Source: Apiotrichum sp. Y4204
Lineage: Eukaryota; Basidiomycota; Tremellomycetes; Trichosporonales; Trichosporonaceae
Length of the DNA stretch: 64,000 nt
Assembly: GCA_025531455.1 (NCBI GenBank)
Contig: JAMYHL010000075.1
Location: forward strand, 1-64,000
Reading direction: 5' to 3'
The notes below the pieces were generated by a model, which saw only the letters and a program-made list of their open reading frames with translations, ran no database searches and had not been told where the DNA came from. The position numbers and the translations under genes are program-made. Below, piece by piece: positions 10,239-22,412 of this stretch (position 1 is the stretch's first letter; every line of letters starts with the position of its first letter).

Positions 10239-12060
10239 TTAGTTGTCAAGCTTGACCTCCTTGAGGTTCGGCGAGACGTCAAACTTCGCGCCAGTCTTGG
10301 CCTTGATCTCCTCGAGCGTCGCGCCGGGCATGATCTCAGTCAGGGTCATCTTGCCGGCCTTGCGGTCGATCTCGAAGACGGCAAGCTCGGTGATGATCAT
10401 GGACACGCAGCGCGCGCCTGTCAGTGGCAGCGAGCAGTTGTCAACAATCTTGGGCTCGCCGCGCTTGTTGCAGTGGTCCGTGACGACTGGGGGTCAGCGA
10501 CGTTCAAGCAGTGAAGGGACCAAGCTATTCCTTCCCAATACTCACTGATAATCTTGGTCTTGTCAGGGGAAGAAACGAGGTCCATCGCGCCACCCATTCC
10601 CTTGACGAGCACGTTCGGGATGATCCAGTTGGCCAGCTTTTTGAGGTCAGCATGTATTTCGGATAATCATAACTCACGTCACCACGAGCCGAGACCTCCA
10701 TGGCACCGAGGACAGCAACGTCAACGTGTCCACCACGGATCATGGCAAAGGACTCGGACGAGTCGAAAATGGCGGCGCCGGGAACCATGGTGATGGTCTC
10801 CTTTCCGGCGTTGGTGATGTCCTCGTCGGCCTGTGCGCGGGTCGGGGGCGGGCCCATGCCGAGGAGGCCGTTCTCGGACTGGAGCCAGACCTTGCGGCCC
10901 TTGGGAAGGTGCGCGGGGAGGAGGGTGGGCATGCCGATGCCGAGGTTGACGTAGTACCCGTCCTTGAGCTCCTGGGCGGCGCGGATGACGATGCGCTCGC
11001 GGGCCGCGCGCGCCGCTCCCTTACCGAGGGAGGCGTCCGGGTCTGCCTCCTCTCCAGGCTCGGGGGCGAGAACGAGGGTCTCAAACTGCTTCGGCTCGGT
11101 CGCCTTCACGATGCGGTGAACGTAGATGCCCGGCAGGTGGACCTGGGAAGGGTCCAGCGTGCCGACGGGGACGATCTCCTCGGCCTCGACGATCGTGAGC
11201 TTGGCGCCCTTGCCCATCGGGATGTTGAAGTTGGTCGCAGTGTAGCGGAACACGGCATTACCCGCCTCGTCGACGGTCTTGGCGTGGATGAGGGCAACGT
11301 CGCCAGGAAGCGCCTCCTCGACGACGTACTTGCGGCCCTTGAGCTCGACCGTCCGGCGCGGCTCGGGGTACACTGGGGGCTTGCCGTCCGCGGTGGCATT
11401 GCGCATCGGGATGTTGCCCTTCTCCACCGCCGTCTCGACGCCCGTCGGGGTCAGGAACGCAGGGATACCGGCACCAGCGGCGCGGATACGCTCCGCAATG
11501 CTGCCTTGCGGTGTCAACTCGACCTCAATCTCGCCCTTCAGATACATGTTCTCGAGCATCTTGGTCCTGCGTGTGAGCTTGGGCGTCGGAGCCTTGGTCG
11601 CTGCAACACTCACGCTCCCACATGGCTGACAATCATCTTCTTCACCTGGCCGGCCTTGATCAGGGCACCGAGACCCTTCTCCTCGACACCGGCATTGTTC
11701 GACGCGATGGTTAGGTTGTTCACCTCGGTGCTGCCGCGCGCCGCGAGCGCCTTGAGGAGCGTGTCGGGGATACTGCGTGTCAGTGGGTCATTTCCTGGGC
11801 ACAAGGCTCTGGGAGGACTCGGACTTGTAGTGGAGGTAACCTCCGAGCCACACCTGAAATTTCCACCAGCACTCTCCAGCTACTCACCCGCACAGCCCGA
11901 AGCCACCGGAGAGAACGGTGTCGCCAGACTTGACGGCCTTGACGGCCTCGGCAGCCGAGTCGTAAACCTTGTTGACGCGCCGCGGGACCGAGGACGCGAA
12001 GCCGCGCGCGAGGATGCGCGTCGTCGTGCGGGTAAGTCGCCTGCTCGCGAGGTTGAGCAT
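10239..12060 (-). CDS. Succinyl-CoA:3-ketoacid CoA-transferase, mitochondrial (SCOT)
   Basis: Five exons (11888-12060, 11614-11772, 10678-11566, 10546-10636, 10239-10486) join to 519 residues, the usual length. The N-terminus is rich in Arg, Ser and Thr with no acids, as in a mitochondrial presequence. Family hallmarks are [32 protein letters not shown] and, in the second half, [11 protein letters not shown] followed by [10 protein letters not shown], which contains the catalytic glutamate. [15 protein letters not shown] and ANWIIPN also fit. The enzyme transfers CoA from succinyl-CoA to acetoacetate, allowing ketone bodies to be used as carbon. The introns are 41-115 nt. One continuous protein carries both the A and B subunit halves, as in eukaryotes. 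Confidence 0.96.
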
Positions 12061-13098
12061 TTTGGGAGAGTGGGAGGGGAACGGTGGGGAGGATAGTGGG
12101 GGAGGAATGTGCGGCGCGCGACTCTGCCTATCACCAGTATTAATACATCTTGGATCTTGGACATCTGACCTGCGTCTTCGGACCACTTGACCCCACTGAC
12201 CTGGCTCATTGTCGTTGTCAGAAATCCAAATCGAAATCAAGTACCGCCAGCACCTCCGCACTGTGCCCGTCCGGCGCGTGCCTCAAGCTGGGGCAAGCTG
12301 GCCCCAGAGCACTGGCCTGGATCTGCAGCAAGCTCCGCGTTCAGCCCCGCGTCCGTCAGCGCCGAGTGCGTTCCTGGTTGGGCAGTAAAGTTGCAAAGGC
12401 TGGCGGGCCGAGGGGGCCGATTGGAGTGGAGTGGGTGGAGCACGGCAGTCAGTCACATGTCAGTGCACCTTCTGTACATTCTGTTTCTCTGGTGCTCCGC
12501 GTTTGTTTTTCCCTGAAAATTATCCTGCGTGCGCCTGCACGCCTCCGCACCCTCCGAGGCCGGCCACGGTGGTCCGCGGAGATTAGTGGCGCCCGGCGCT
12601 TATTGGGTGGCATCTCGGCTTGCACGGCTGGTTTCACACCATTCAAGAGACTTGCTCGCCGCCACTTGGTTGGCTTCCTCTCGGCAAGCATTCTGCAGCA
12701 TCGCACAGCGTGCAGCATGCACAGAGCAACGTGGTGTCGCTTATGTTCATGCGCAACCCTGGCACTGGCGCACTTGGCTCTGTCCGGCCTCGCGTCGGCT
12801 TTAGCCCTCCTGCAGCCACCCCCCTCTGCAAGTCTGGCCCCGCGCTTGATATGTAATTCCAGCGCGCGCCGGCATACGCGGGGGGTGTGATCGTCCGCCC
12901 TGTCCTCAGTCTTGGCTCAGCGGTCCCCCGGCACGGAGCACGGAGCTCGTTGGGCTCCCCTCTCCGGGCAGTTCTAGCAATCTAGCAACTGGACGCAATT
13001 CCCATCTAGCTGCCATGTGCATCTCATGCTCTAGCCACCACACATGACGTCACAACTGCCGATCACCACGTTCGTCCGAGGTCAACACTGCCCCAGAC
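12061..13098. other. Intergenic upstream of SCOT
   Basis: About 1 kb lies between two minus-strand genes. The region 12100-12230 next to SCOT presumably holds its promoter. No coding sequence, RNA gene or repeat was recognised. Confidence 0.5.
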
Positions 13099-14246
13099 CT
13101 ATTCCGTCTCGATGGGTTCAAAGGTAGGCGTGAAGACAATGCCGCTCACGAGGTCGGGCATCTGACGCAGGCCCTTGTCGACGATGATGTTTTCGCCGTT
13201 CACGCCCGCCGCCATGTCCGACGCGAGGAAGACCGCCGTCTGGCCAATGTACGACGGTGGCGCCGTGGCTGTGGCTGCAAGCGCGGCCATCTCGGGCGGG
13301 AGCTGCGCAAACTTGGCGGTGTGCTCTACCATACCCGTGCGCGCTTGTTCTGGGGTCAGCAATGAAAGAGACAGGAAACGTACCAGAGGCGGTGGCGAGT
13401 GCGGGGATGTGGATGTTCGTGTCAGTCGGGCCGGGGCTGCAAGTCAGTGCTGTCGCACGGCTCCCAACTCACCCCACGCCGTTGACGCGGATGTTGGTGT
13501 TTGCCATCTTGAGGTTTGTGGCGGCAGCGCGCACAAGGCCAACGGCGGCGTGCTTGCTGACCGTGTACGCCGGCGAGCCCATTCCGCCAAACGTGGCGGC
13601 TACAGAGGTCTGACCTGTCAACAAACCTGCGTCATGGGTTGAGAAACGATCGACTGTGTTTAGCAGCCAGAGCCAATAATGACACACACGGCTATGCGCC
13701 TGCACCTCTCTGTTTCTCATTGCACGTACCGTGACGATAATGCTGCCACCTGGCGCGGGCTTGTCCTCAGACGTATTCATCATCCCCCGCGCGGCCCACT
13801 GGATACTGTTGAATGCGCCAACCACGTTGACGTCCAGCATTCGGTTCAGGCCAGTCGTGGTGGTCGTGTTGAGACACTCAAAGTCGACAATGCCCGCGTT
13901 CGCGAACTGCCATCAGATTCGGTTCAGGCTGGTGTACCCACAAACCAATCCAGCCGGCCATGCTCCTTGATGACGCGGCGGACAAGCGCCTCGACCTGCT
14001 CCTCCTTCGTGATATCGCACGCAGCACCAACAATCTCTGACTCAAGGCTTTTCCCGGAGAGATCAATCTCAGGTGCGCGAAGGTCGGCGGCGTAGATCAC
14101 GCGCGCGCCAGCCGCAGCGAAGCATTCAACGGCGGACGCGCCGATACCACCGCCCGCGCCTGGGTTTAGCGGAGACATCAAGAATACCTACCGGTGATGA
14201 TGCCGACGGTGCCTGCCAAAAGGGTTGTCTTGGGGATGCTACTCAT
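13099..14246 (-). CDS. Short-chain dehydrogenase/reductase (SDR)
   Basis: Six exons (14192-14246, 13942-14159, 13730-13906, 13473-13609, 13384-13436, 13099-13349) give 296 residues, all in phase. The NAD(P)-binding motif TGAGGGIG is near the N-terminus. WFFANAG corresponds to the NNAG motif. SIIVTTSVA supplies the catalytic Ser, and YTVSK is the catalytic Tyr-x-x-x-Lys. RVNGVGPGPTDT is the usual substrate/cofactor loop. The protein is a classical SDR oxidoreductase using NAD(P)H; the substrate is unknown. Four of the five introns are 32-36 nt. The nearby SCOT, thioesterase and MBOAT genes make a lipid or ketone substrate plausible but do not prove it. Confidence 0.93.
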
Positions 14247-15432
14247 AATGGCGTGTGAAGAGTGGACGGAGAGGGTTCTGCGAAGCACGGATCCTATAAA
14301 ACACGGTTTATATGGCGTTTGGCAGTCCCATCCTGGATGTCTTTGACGTTCCACGTCCTGCGCTAGATCATCTACGGGTCCTCATCATCCAGAGGGCAGC
14401 CCCAGGGCGGCAGCTGTGGTCGGACGATCCTGCGACGTGTCCAACGGACATGTGTTTCACCTTGTTACCCATACACATAAGCATCGTCGACTGTCTTTGG
14501 AGGCGCAGATGCGGGCCCCTGGCAGCACTGAAGGGCCGCACTTGATTGACATATCGAACGATGTGTATTGAAGGTGGTGTCATAGTGTTGTTGTACACTG
14601 GGCGGCATTCCCGCTCGGATGTCGGCCCGCTTGGATGTCGGCATTTCCACGATAACAACCATGAGGCCACGATGCAGTGACCGCCCCGAGATCCTTGTCT
14701 AAGACGGATGTGCGGATGTATAGGAGTTTGTTTACACCAGGAACATCAGGAACATGATGGTGACGAAGTGACTGGTGTTGGGTCTCGTCCAGCCTCTTCG
14801 CAGCGACAGGCGATCGCCAAGCGATAGTGAAGGTTCCCAGGTCCAGTCACGCACCCAAGGTGTCTGTATCGTAGACCGAAGCGGTGGGAGCACGACGCTC
14901 CTCGGCGACGACTGACAGCACCGACATACACAGGGTGAGTCTTGCGTTCCGCTCCTGACTTCACTACATTGCTTTTGTCCACGACTCCCTTCCTTGCGTT
15001 CCCGCCCTCACCGCTCGCGATATGGCCACACAGCGGAGAGGCGGATGCTGCGGTGGTGAATGCTGCAGAGGAGAAGGTTGCGCTAGTAGACCCAGAGGGT
15101 GTGCTTGCACCAGTGGATCGAGATGATGTACACGAGCTTCGGACGATGATGACGGGTCTAATACTCAGCCATCCGATCCCATTTCATATTCCGATTGAGG
15201 TAAAAACAGCTTGAGGCCGTGAGTGGGAAGCGTGTGTGAGTCGTAAGTTGACTTGCGATGAATAGTGTCTTGGTCAACGTTGATTAGTATGGTAGAGCGC
15301 AAACATCGACGTATGAACATTATCCCGTATACTAAGTCTTACTACCTACGTTTCCTCTCGCCATTATACACACAGTACTGCAAAGTGTCCATATTGTCCA
15401 TGAGGGTTCGCCTCAGTCGTGGCTCGACGCGC
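14247..15432. promoter_or_regulatory. Intergenic; TATAAA for the SDR gene near 14307-14312
   Basis: Read on the minus strand, TATAAA falls about 65 nt before the SDR start codon. The rest of this 1.2-kb stretch has only short open frames and no recognised gene. Confidence 0.5.
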
Positions 15433-16184
15433 CTAGCTCGAGAAGGTCCACATCTGGTTCGTGTTACCGGGGTAGCAGTACCAGATCTGCACCGCGCCAC
15501 CGTTGAGGGACCCATCGCGGAGATCCATGCACACCTCTGGGGATTAGCAGCTCGTCACAGCAACTTATCATCCCACTCACGGCGGTTGTCCACCTGGCCC
15601 TGCATGATCAGCTGGTTGCCGGAGGCCGGCGTCCAGCCCTGCGCGCCGTCGTTGTAGCAGCCGGTCAACGCCAGCTGGCGGCCATTGTATGCGGCGCTCA
15701 CGCGGTCTGGGGGGTCAGTGTCCGTGCTCGGAGGGTGTTTTCCCTGGCGATCTGTGGCTTGTCCCTGCCAGACGTCGCCCATTTCCTGCCTCTTCCGACC
15801 TCTCTTCGTTGGGGATCCTCCTGCACTCACAGACTTCGGCGGCGAGACACAGGTTGTTCGAGTTTCCGGCGGGGCGCAGGTGGTGAATGTCCGAGTACGA
15901 GTCGGTCTGCCAGGTCCAGTCCTGCCCGGGCGAGCCATTGCACGTTTGCCTGAAGTTAAAACACTGCGCGTGGTTTGTGGGGGGAGGCAGATTTGAGGTG
16001 AGAGAAGAGTCTGTCGCACTCTTGCCACCCGTACTCACACAGTGGCAGCCGAGTTTGGCGCATTGGGGTCCGCAACAGTCAAGCAGTATTGGGTGTTGCC
16101 GTTGGGGTTAACGCGGAAGGTGGCAGGACACACGGCGGCGGCGGCGAGGCCGAGGGTTGCGAGGGTGGAGAGGAGAGCGAGCAT
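15433..16184 (-). CDS. Secreted ricin-B-type (beta-trefoil) lectin-fold protein
   Basis: Four exons (16041-16184, 15831-15963, 15581-15706, 15433-15536) give 168 residues. The first 18 or so form a signal peptide (MLALLSTLATLGLAAAA). The mature protein has the repeated aromatic boxes of a carbohydrate-binding beta-trefoil: GQDWTWQT, GNQLIMQ and QIWYCYPGNTNQMWTF. Paired cysteines (YCLTV, CFNF, TCNG, NLCLAA, TGCYND, VCMDL) also fit. In fungi such proteins are usually secreted sugar-binding modules; no catalytic or toxin chain is attached here. The first donor appears to be GTGTGA, chosen because it alone keeps frame. TATA-like elements lie at 16291-16303. Confidence 0.85.
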
Positions 16185-17272
16185 TGTGCGGGTGAAGAAG
16201 AGTAAGCGGGGATTAGAAGGAAGGTAGTGAGGTAGTAAGGTCAGGAGAAGATGGGAAAGGATGAGGAGAGTATCGCGAATGGGACTCTTCTTATATGTTT
16301 ATACCTCTCATACTCGGTCTTCCTCGGGGTCTGCGTCGCCTTGCGGTCCAGTCATGCACAGTCACCTTCCTCTGCGGAAGTTGATCCTCGGACCTTCCCT
16401 CGGTCACACCAATGGCGGGATCGCCATAAGCAGACCCAGGGGTAATGCGATCGTCTGCACAGCGCGAAGATGGAAAGAGGCCGGAGGCCGGAGGATCGAG
16501 GAAGCGGTGGCGCGTCTTCTGTGCGGCGGCGGTGCGGAATGCCAACTGCGGATCCGGATAACATTGGGAACGTCAATGTAGGGTGAAGTGTGTCTTTGCA
16601 GAATGCTGAATTCGGCGACGGAAGGGTTTTGCAGTGCTCTGCCTGTGCTGCCTGTGCTTCTGATGCGTGACAATCAGAGACATTTCGAAAACTCCAACAC
16701 CGGTTTTTCATTTTCCAGACGCCCAGGTGTCACTTTGCGCCGCGATAGCCGTGTGCTAGTCGGTAAACCCGGGGTTATCAGTCTGCTGAACGCTAATACA
16801 TACCGCACCGCCGTGGTCGATCACATTCCACGGCGGCAGTAGGGCGCAATGCAGCAAGTTCAAGGCGTACCGCGTAGGGGGAGCAACCATCCCCCCGAAT
16901 CCTCACAAGCTCAAAGATCAGAGACTCCGATCTTGCAATCCTTCGGATGCTTCTGATTCGCACAGGTTGTGTTCCATTTATAGGACTAGAGGACACAGAT
17001 CTTTCTATTATACATCGAATAAGCATATTAGCAGCGAAAAGACAACACAGGACAGCAGGGGGAAGAACAAACATCGAAGCTTCGAAGGAGGGAGCGCTCA
17101 GAATAGGACAAATGTGTTCCAGAACCCGCTTGATCTAGTGGGAGGGCCAGCTTCAAATGCGGATTCGGAACTCCGTCCTTGGATATGCGTCGATCTCCAG
17201 CTCATCAGAGGCTACGCACGAATAGGATCGACGAGCAAGACGCACTATGACGCATGAGAACCTCAAGGATCG
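16185..17272. promoter_or_regulatory. Intergenic; lectin-gene promoter with TATAAA at 16298-16303
   Basis: On the minus strand TATAAA and ATATAA lie about 110-120 nt before the lectin-fold gene start codon. The remaining kilobase shows no gene. Confidence 0.5.
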
Positions 17273-18415
17273 TCACGCCGATCTACTGGGCGCAGGCGGC
17301 GTCCCATTTGGGCCAGCGCCGGCGCGATACATGGCGTTAAGCGTGCGGTGTAAATCAAGCACCTCGGCCGTGAGGCGCGCGATCTGCCCCTCGAGGTCCT
17401 TGCGTTGGGCCTCGTCGGCAGTGTGTTGCGTGTCGGCTGCGCGCTGCGAGGCCTCCGCCTCGTGCAAGAGGAAGCGGAGGCGGCCGTGCGACACCCGCCC
17501 AAAGCCCTTCGCGACGCATGCGGCGCACGCGTCGTTGCATGCTGGCGTGTTGGGCGGCGGGGGACCAAGCGGACGCGGATAGGGCGCTTCGGCGGCAGCG
17601 GCTGCCGCTGCGGCTGCCGCGGATACCACCGAGTTGGCGCGGTGGGCCGCACGGTTCTGAGCTGGTGTCGCGGGTGTTTCGTGGGCAGAGGGGGCGGCGG
17701 AGGATGATGCGGAGCGGACCGTGATGGGTGTGGGCTGCTTCCTCTTGGGCGTCGACTCGACGACCTCAAAGAACGACCCGTCGCTGTCTTCATCATCATC
17801 TCCGGTGGCGGTCGTTACGCGGCGTCGCTTACCGCGGCGCGGGCGCCATTCAGGGGAGATACCTCGCGGTGGACGAGGCGGGCCCGTGAGGTCCTCTGTC
17901 TCGTCGAGGTCGTCTGTATCGCCGCGGTCGCTCTCGGGTTTGACGTGGGTATCGATCTTCGGCTTTTCGTCCAGCTCGTCCTCCTCCGCGGCGGCCGGTT
18001 CCCTCGCCGGCAAGCCCTTTTTCCGCGCCCAGCTTTCGCGCAGCTTGTGGTTGGCCTTCGCTGCCCACGCCGGAACAGCAGCCTCGAACATGGGGCGGTA
18101 CTTCCGCAGGAAGGTGCCCGCAATCTCGTAGCTATTGTGCCCTTCCTGCGAGTGTTAGTCGAGGTCGCGGGCGCGCGAAATGTGACGTGCGTGACAGCGA
18201 TCATGAATCATGGATCGAGATGGATCATCTTTGTGTGGCCATGAGGCTATCACGTCGCCCATCGACTAATGCTACTAGCTACTCACTATTCTACCCATGT
18301 GGCGGAAGAAGTCACGTCGGCATGCGTTTGAGAGGTCAAAATTGCGCAGCTCGGAGAGGTAGAGTTTGTACCGCTCCTCATCGGCGGGTTCGAGCTCGGT
18401 GAGGAGGTCGGGCAT
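17273..18415 (-). CDS. Unrecognised, probably nuclear protein with C-terminal coiled coil
   Basis: Two exons (18287-18415, 17273-18145; 141-nt intron) give 333 residues. The N-terminal 80 residues look globular and conserved: YKLYLSELRNFDLSNACRRD, then SYEIAGTFLRKYRPMFEAAV. An acidic region is followed by a basic cluster, RPRRGKRRRV, a likely nuclear localisation signal, and then a ten-alanine run. The last 90 residues contain a CNDACAACVAKG cysteine cluster and a heptad-rich helix (EGQIARLTAEVLDLHRTLNA). I do not recognise the family. The start at 18415 is the first ATG in frame. Confidence 0.75.
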
Positions 18416-20553
18416 CGCGTTGGTGCTGACGGTGGTGGAGGCCGGCGGGATGGAGTACTGGTGTCCCTTTAGTACTGATGGAGATGATTGTGGAGGTGAA
18501 GGGAGTGTTTGGGACAATGGAAATGTTGAACGAGGGAGTTTAATGGTGAGCAAGCAGAGGTTGGTGATAGATGTCTGTCACACGGTGCACTTATGACGCC
18601 CGGCGAGGTGGGAAGAGCAGCAACAACGCCCGGGGTAATCAGCGCATGACGGCGTTTGCCGTGGGAAAAGTGGCGGCCGCGAGAAGTGCAGCGGCCAGGC
18701 GCAAGTAAAGTGAAGTGAACAATCGTAAGAGGAGCTTGTGCTGTGTGATGGAGACGCGGAGACGACGAATGGGTCTCGACCGCGAGCATATTTCGTTCGA
18801 CGAGATGGATTCCGTCGACGACGAGATGAGGGATTTGTGGGGCCCCGCATCCTGTGCAAAGCAGAGGTCGTGAAATTGAAGCAGGTGGCGATTGCGCGAC
18901 GATCGCGTGTCTTCTGACCTTTGCCGATCCCCCAGGACATTCCTTCTGAGTTCTGCGGATCAGGGGGTTTTGCTCGATCTCTGGGCTACCGTGCCCTACT
19001 ACAGTTCCCGATAACGCGTTCACTGATAGCTCACGCGACCAGTACAGTACATGTCCAAATGCTCTGCTCGAACGGTTCCTGGGGTACCCGCTCAGCTTTG
19101 AAGTAGGTCGAGCTATAAGGCAATGCGTTTTCAGAGCTCAACAGTCATCGACAAATATCAACGAGAAGACGAAGGAGATCTTAGTGTGACCCTCATAACA
19201 TTGGAGAGTGACTGCACACCGCCCCAAGGCATGTAACGGACGGTTAACGGCGGCCGCTCACGCGCTGCCCGACATGACTCGAGATACTATGCGTTATCAG
19301 TTGGTCTTCCCCGTCCTGCTAGCTGCTCGCCTTCGGGCCGCGAGTCGTGATCACGCCTATCACGCCTCATATGCATGTGTCCTGCCAATCTGCAAAGTGC
19401 GAGGTCTCACGACCTCCAACCATCCCAAACTCTCAAAGACCAAAGGTTTCAGCGCGATCCCCTTCCTTCCGAGCATACGGTCCGATTTGATCAAACGCCA
19501 CAGCCTGCATGTCTCCCTTCGTGCCATGGAGCTTAAGCACACGCACTGCAGTCCAAGGAACACACTTGTGGAGTTACAGTTACGGTTCCGCCGGCATAAA
19601 CCGTGTCGCGCGTGTGGGCTGGAGCCGAACTGCCCTTGCACCAGCACCCACCCTCGGGCCGCAGATTGCCCTGGGGCCCGCAGACTAACGGTCTAATCGT
19701 CTGTGGATCCGTGCCCGTGAACCCCCTCCGAGTCGGGGCTCGAGAGCTGAACCAGGAGCTTCCTAAACCAGGGAGAATCGCGAAACGTCTTCGAGGTACT
19801 GCAATGGTCGTAATACCTGATACAGCTGATCGGAGTTCATACCCTTCATCTACCCTCCCTCGAGCTCCTCTCGTTTTTTACCTCGCAGGATCGCAGTCTT
19901 GTTCCACGGATCATGGATATGGATCATGGATCGCGTCGCGTAAACCCAGGTGATGACGGCAGGCCCCCAAATGCAAACAAACGCCACCCGGTGGATTCAG
20001 GGCAACTCTACAAGTATTTGCCGGGGGTGAGGCATCAGAGCAGAGCCAGCAGAGGTCGGGAACGAGGAACAGTGGGCGGCCCGGAACGGGTCAGGCACGG
20101 GGTCCTCGCTGCCCCTGTGTGGTCGACCGCTGCATAACGCAAGCTGCAAAATAGAGTTTCTCTGGCACCAGCAGCTGATTCTGCTTTCTGTGTTGACATG
20201 CGCTCAGCAGCTGACCTTTTTTTTCCTTCCACGCGTAGCCATGGGGTTGTAGGGGGCTGGTGTATCAGAATGTGCCTGCAATATCGCCTGGGCTGCACTG
20301 CCGGGCAGACAATGCAAGAATAAGGGTGGTAAGGTTCTTCTCGAGGGCGCCGGCGCGTGTCGCAAGTTGAGCTGGGAGTTTGCACCTGCAGCTACAGTTT
20401 GTTGGCACTAGTCTGAAGCCAATTCATGTGGAAGGCCGACAACACCAGCCTTCACTGGCACTGGACGGTTTACGAGCTACGAGCCCTATGGCCCATATGG
20501 ATCTGGATCGCCCGTTTCGGTCTTGCATCCACTCCATCACCAACTTGACATTT
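18416..20553. other. 2.1-kb gene-poor divergent region
   Basis: The flanking genes diverge. Only short open frames without domain signal are present. GGATCATGGAT-type palindromic strings occur at 19905-19936. Nothing else is recognised. Confidence 0.45.
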
Positions 20554-22412
20554 ATGCCCTCGCTGTGGTATCTCCTCGTGCTGGCGGCGGCCAGCCGCAC
20601 CGCGTTCGCGTTCGACATCTCGGCGCCAAAGGCATGCGCGGGCCAACCGATCACAGTCTCGTGGCGCGGTGGCCTGGGGCCGTACTCTGTGTGAGTAGAG
20701 GACCGGAATGGTAAAGGTAATGGCGCCGCCACCGCGACGAGTACGCCGGCGACTCGATTACGGCGGTGGCGCCTGCAGTCGATTCCTGTAAGAAGACGGC
20801 TAATGTCAGATCCACGGGCGGAACGTTAACCATCCAGAATGGCAACTCGATCTCGATTGGCGCGGGGCAGATGACGGCCGGCAAGACGATTGAGGTGACT
20901 GTCAGGGATGCCCTGCTCGGCCGGGCGTCAACCACGCTCGTTGTTGAGAACTGCTCGACGAGTCAGCCGAGCACGCCGGCCAGCCCGCAGCCCCAGCCCC
21001 AGCCCACGCAGGAGGAGTCAACACCGGCGCCCCAGCCCACCCGGTCCTCCGTGTCCCTCCCCCCGCCGGTCCAGCAGACGTCCGAGTCGCGCACTCCCGA
21101 AATTCCCTCCTCGTCCGGTGCGACTCCCCAGGAGACGACGCAAAACAACCAGCCCTCCCAGCCCGCCGCCCAGACATCTGCCCAGACTTCTACCCAGATC
21201 TCTACCCAGACGTCTGCCCAGACTTCGACCCAGCAGCAGTCCGTCCAGCAGACCTCGAGCACAAGCTCCCAGCAGCAGCAGCAGACTTCGTCGGCGGCGG
21301 CCTCGTCCGCCATCTCTTCGGGCACCCGCTCCGGAACTGGCGCGACGCCCAGCGTCGGCACCAAGACCATAGACAAGATCGTTACTAAGACAGCGTCCCC
21401 GTCTGATGGTGCCAACGCTGCTGCCGCCGGCTCCAGCGGTGACTCGAAGGCCCTGAGCGGCGGCGCCATCGCCGGTATCGTGATCGGTGTCCTTGCTGGT
21501 GTCCTGGCGCTTGGTCTCCTCATCTTCTTCTGCTGCCGCAACCGCCGCAAGGAGCCGAGCATGGACGAGCTGCAGGCCGAGTATCCCCCGCTTGTCGACG
21601 AGCCAAAGAGCACGACGACCGAATGGGTCAACTCGTCGCGCGACGTGCCCCCGCCCCAGCACATCGCAACCATGCCCGATGTCTACGACTACTCCCAGTA
21701 TGGCGGCAGCCCGTACCCCAACCCCAACGCCATGTCGTACGCCCCCGGCCAAATGTATGCCGCCACCCACGGCCAGGAGTACGCTGGACAGGAGTACGCC
21801 GGACAGGAGTATGCCGGACAGGAGTATGCCGGACACGGACAGGAGTACGCGCAGCACGCCCAGTACCCCCAGGGCTACGATTATGCTGCTGCCGGTGCTG
21901 CCGGCGTCGCGGGCGCAGCTGGTGTCGGCGCCGCGCAGTCCGCGGCCGCCTCCCAGGCAGACCCGTACGGCAACCAGATGGCTCAGCAATACACCGGCCA
22001 ATCGCTCCCGGCTCAGTACACCGGCAGCGTCGGACACCAGTACACGGGCGAGTACCCGGCTGGCTACGGTGGAGATGCGATGTACGCCGACGCGCGCGCT
22101 GCGCCCGCTGAGAGCGGCGCCGAGGCGTTCTACGCCGCAAACGAGTACCCACAGGACCAGGGCCAGGGCCAGGACCCGGCCTACTTCTCCGGCCCCATGT
22201 CGTTCATGTACGGCGACGACCCGCAGGGCGTTGAGGCGGCACCGCAGGCGGCCCACTACGCGCCCCCCGAGCCCACGATCCCCGAGGAGCACGTTGCCCC
22301 AACTGCCCCCGCACCCGCGCCAGAGGCCGCATCGCCCGTTGCGCCGGCCCACACGTCCCCCGTCCACATGTCCCCCACGGGCGCGCCCCAGATCTCCCAG
22401 CAGCAGTACTAG
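20554..22412 (+). CDS. Single-pass, Ser/Thr-rich surface protein with tandem repeats
   Basis: Two exons (20554-20688, 20742-22412) give about 601 residues. A signal peptide (WYLLVLAAASRTAFAF) precedes an immunoglobulin-like or Kre9-type N-terminal domain that includes CAGQPITVSWRGG. A mucin-like stalk of Ser, Thr, Gln and Pro follows (QTS and TQTSAQ repeats). The single helix GAIAGIVIGVLAGVLALGLL ends in CCRNRRK, a stop-transfer signal. A long Tyr/Gln/Ala-rich cytosolic tail carries EYAGQ repeats (21774-21849). The architecture is that of basidiomycete wall-stress-type or adhesion proteins. The intron boundary is tentative: donor GTGTGA and an acceptor without a pyrimidine tract were chosen to keep frame. 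Confidence 0.8.
21774..21849 (+). repeat. Tandem 15-bp repeat coding EYAGQ
   Basis: Four near-perfect copies of a 15-bp unit and a fifth degenerate one encode repeated Glu-Tyr-Ala-Gly-Gln in the cytosolic tail of the surface protein. Copy number is likely to vary between strains. Confidence 0.85.

Noticed and set aside
10726..12096. A 456-codon open frame antisense to SCOT
   Set aside because: It mirrors the strongly conserved SCOT exons; GC-rich third positions keep the opposite strand open. Its product has no family features.
15433..16184. The ricin-B-type domain as a sign of a toxin gene
   Set aside because: Only the sugar-binding beta-trefoil is present, without any catalytic chain; such modules are common secreted fungal lectin-like proteins.
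21018..22367. A 449-codon open frame antisense to the mucin-like surface protein
   Set aside because: It is a shadow of the repetitive Ser/Gln/Ala-rich coding sequence; the sense frame has signal peptide, stalk and membrane helix.
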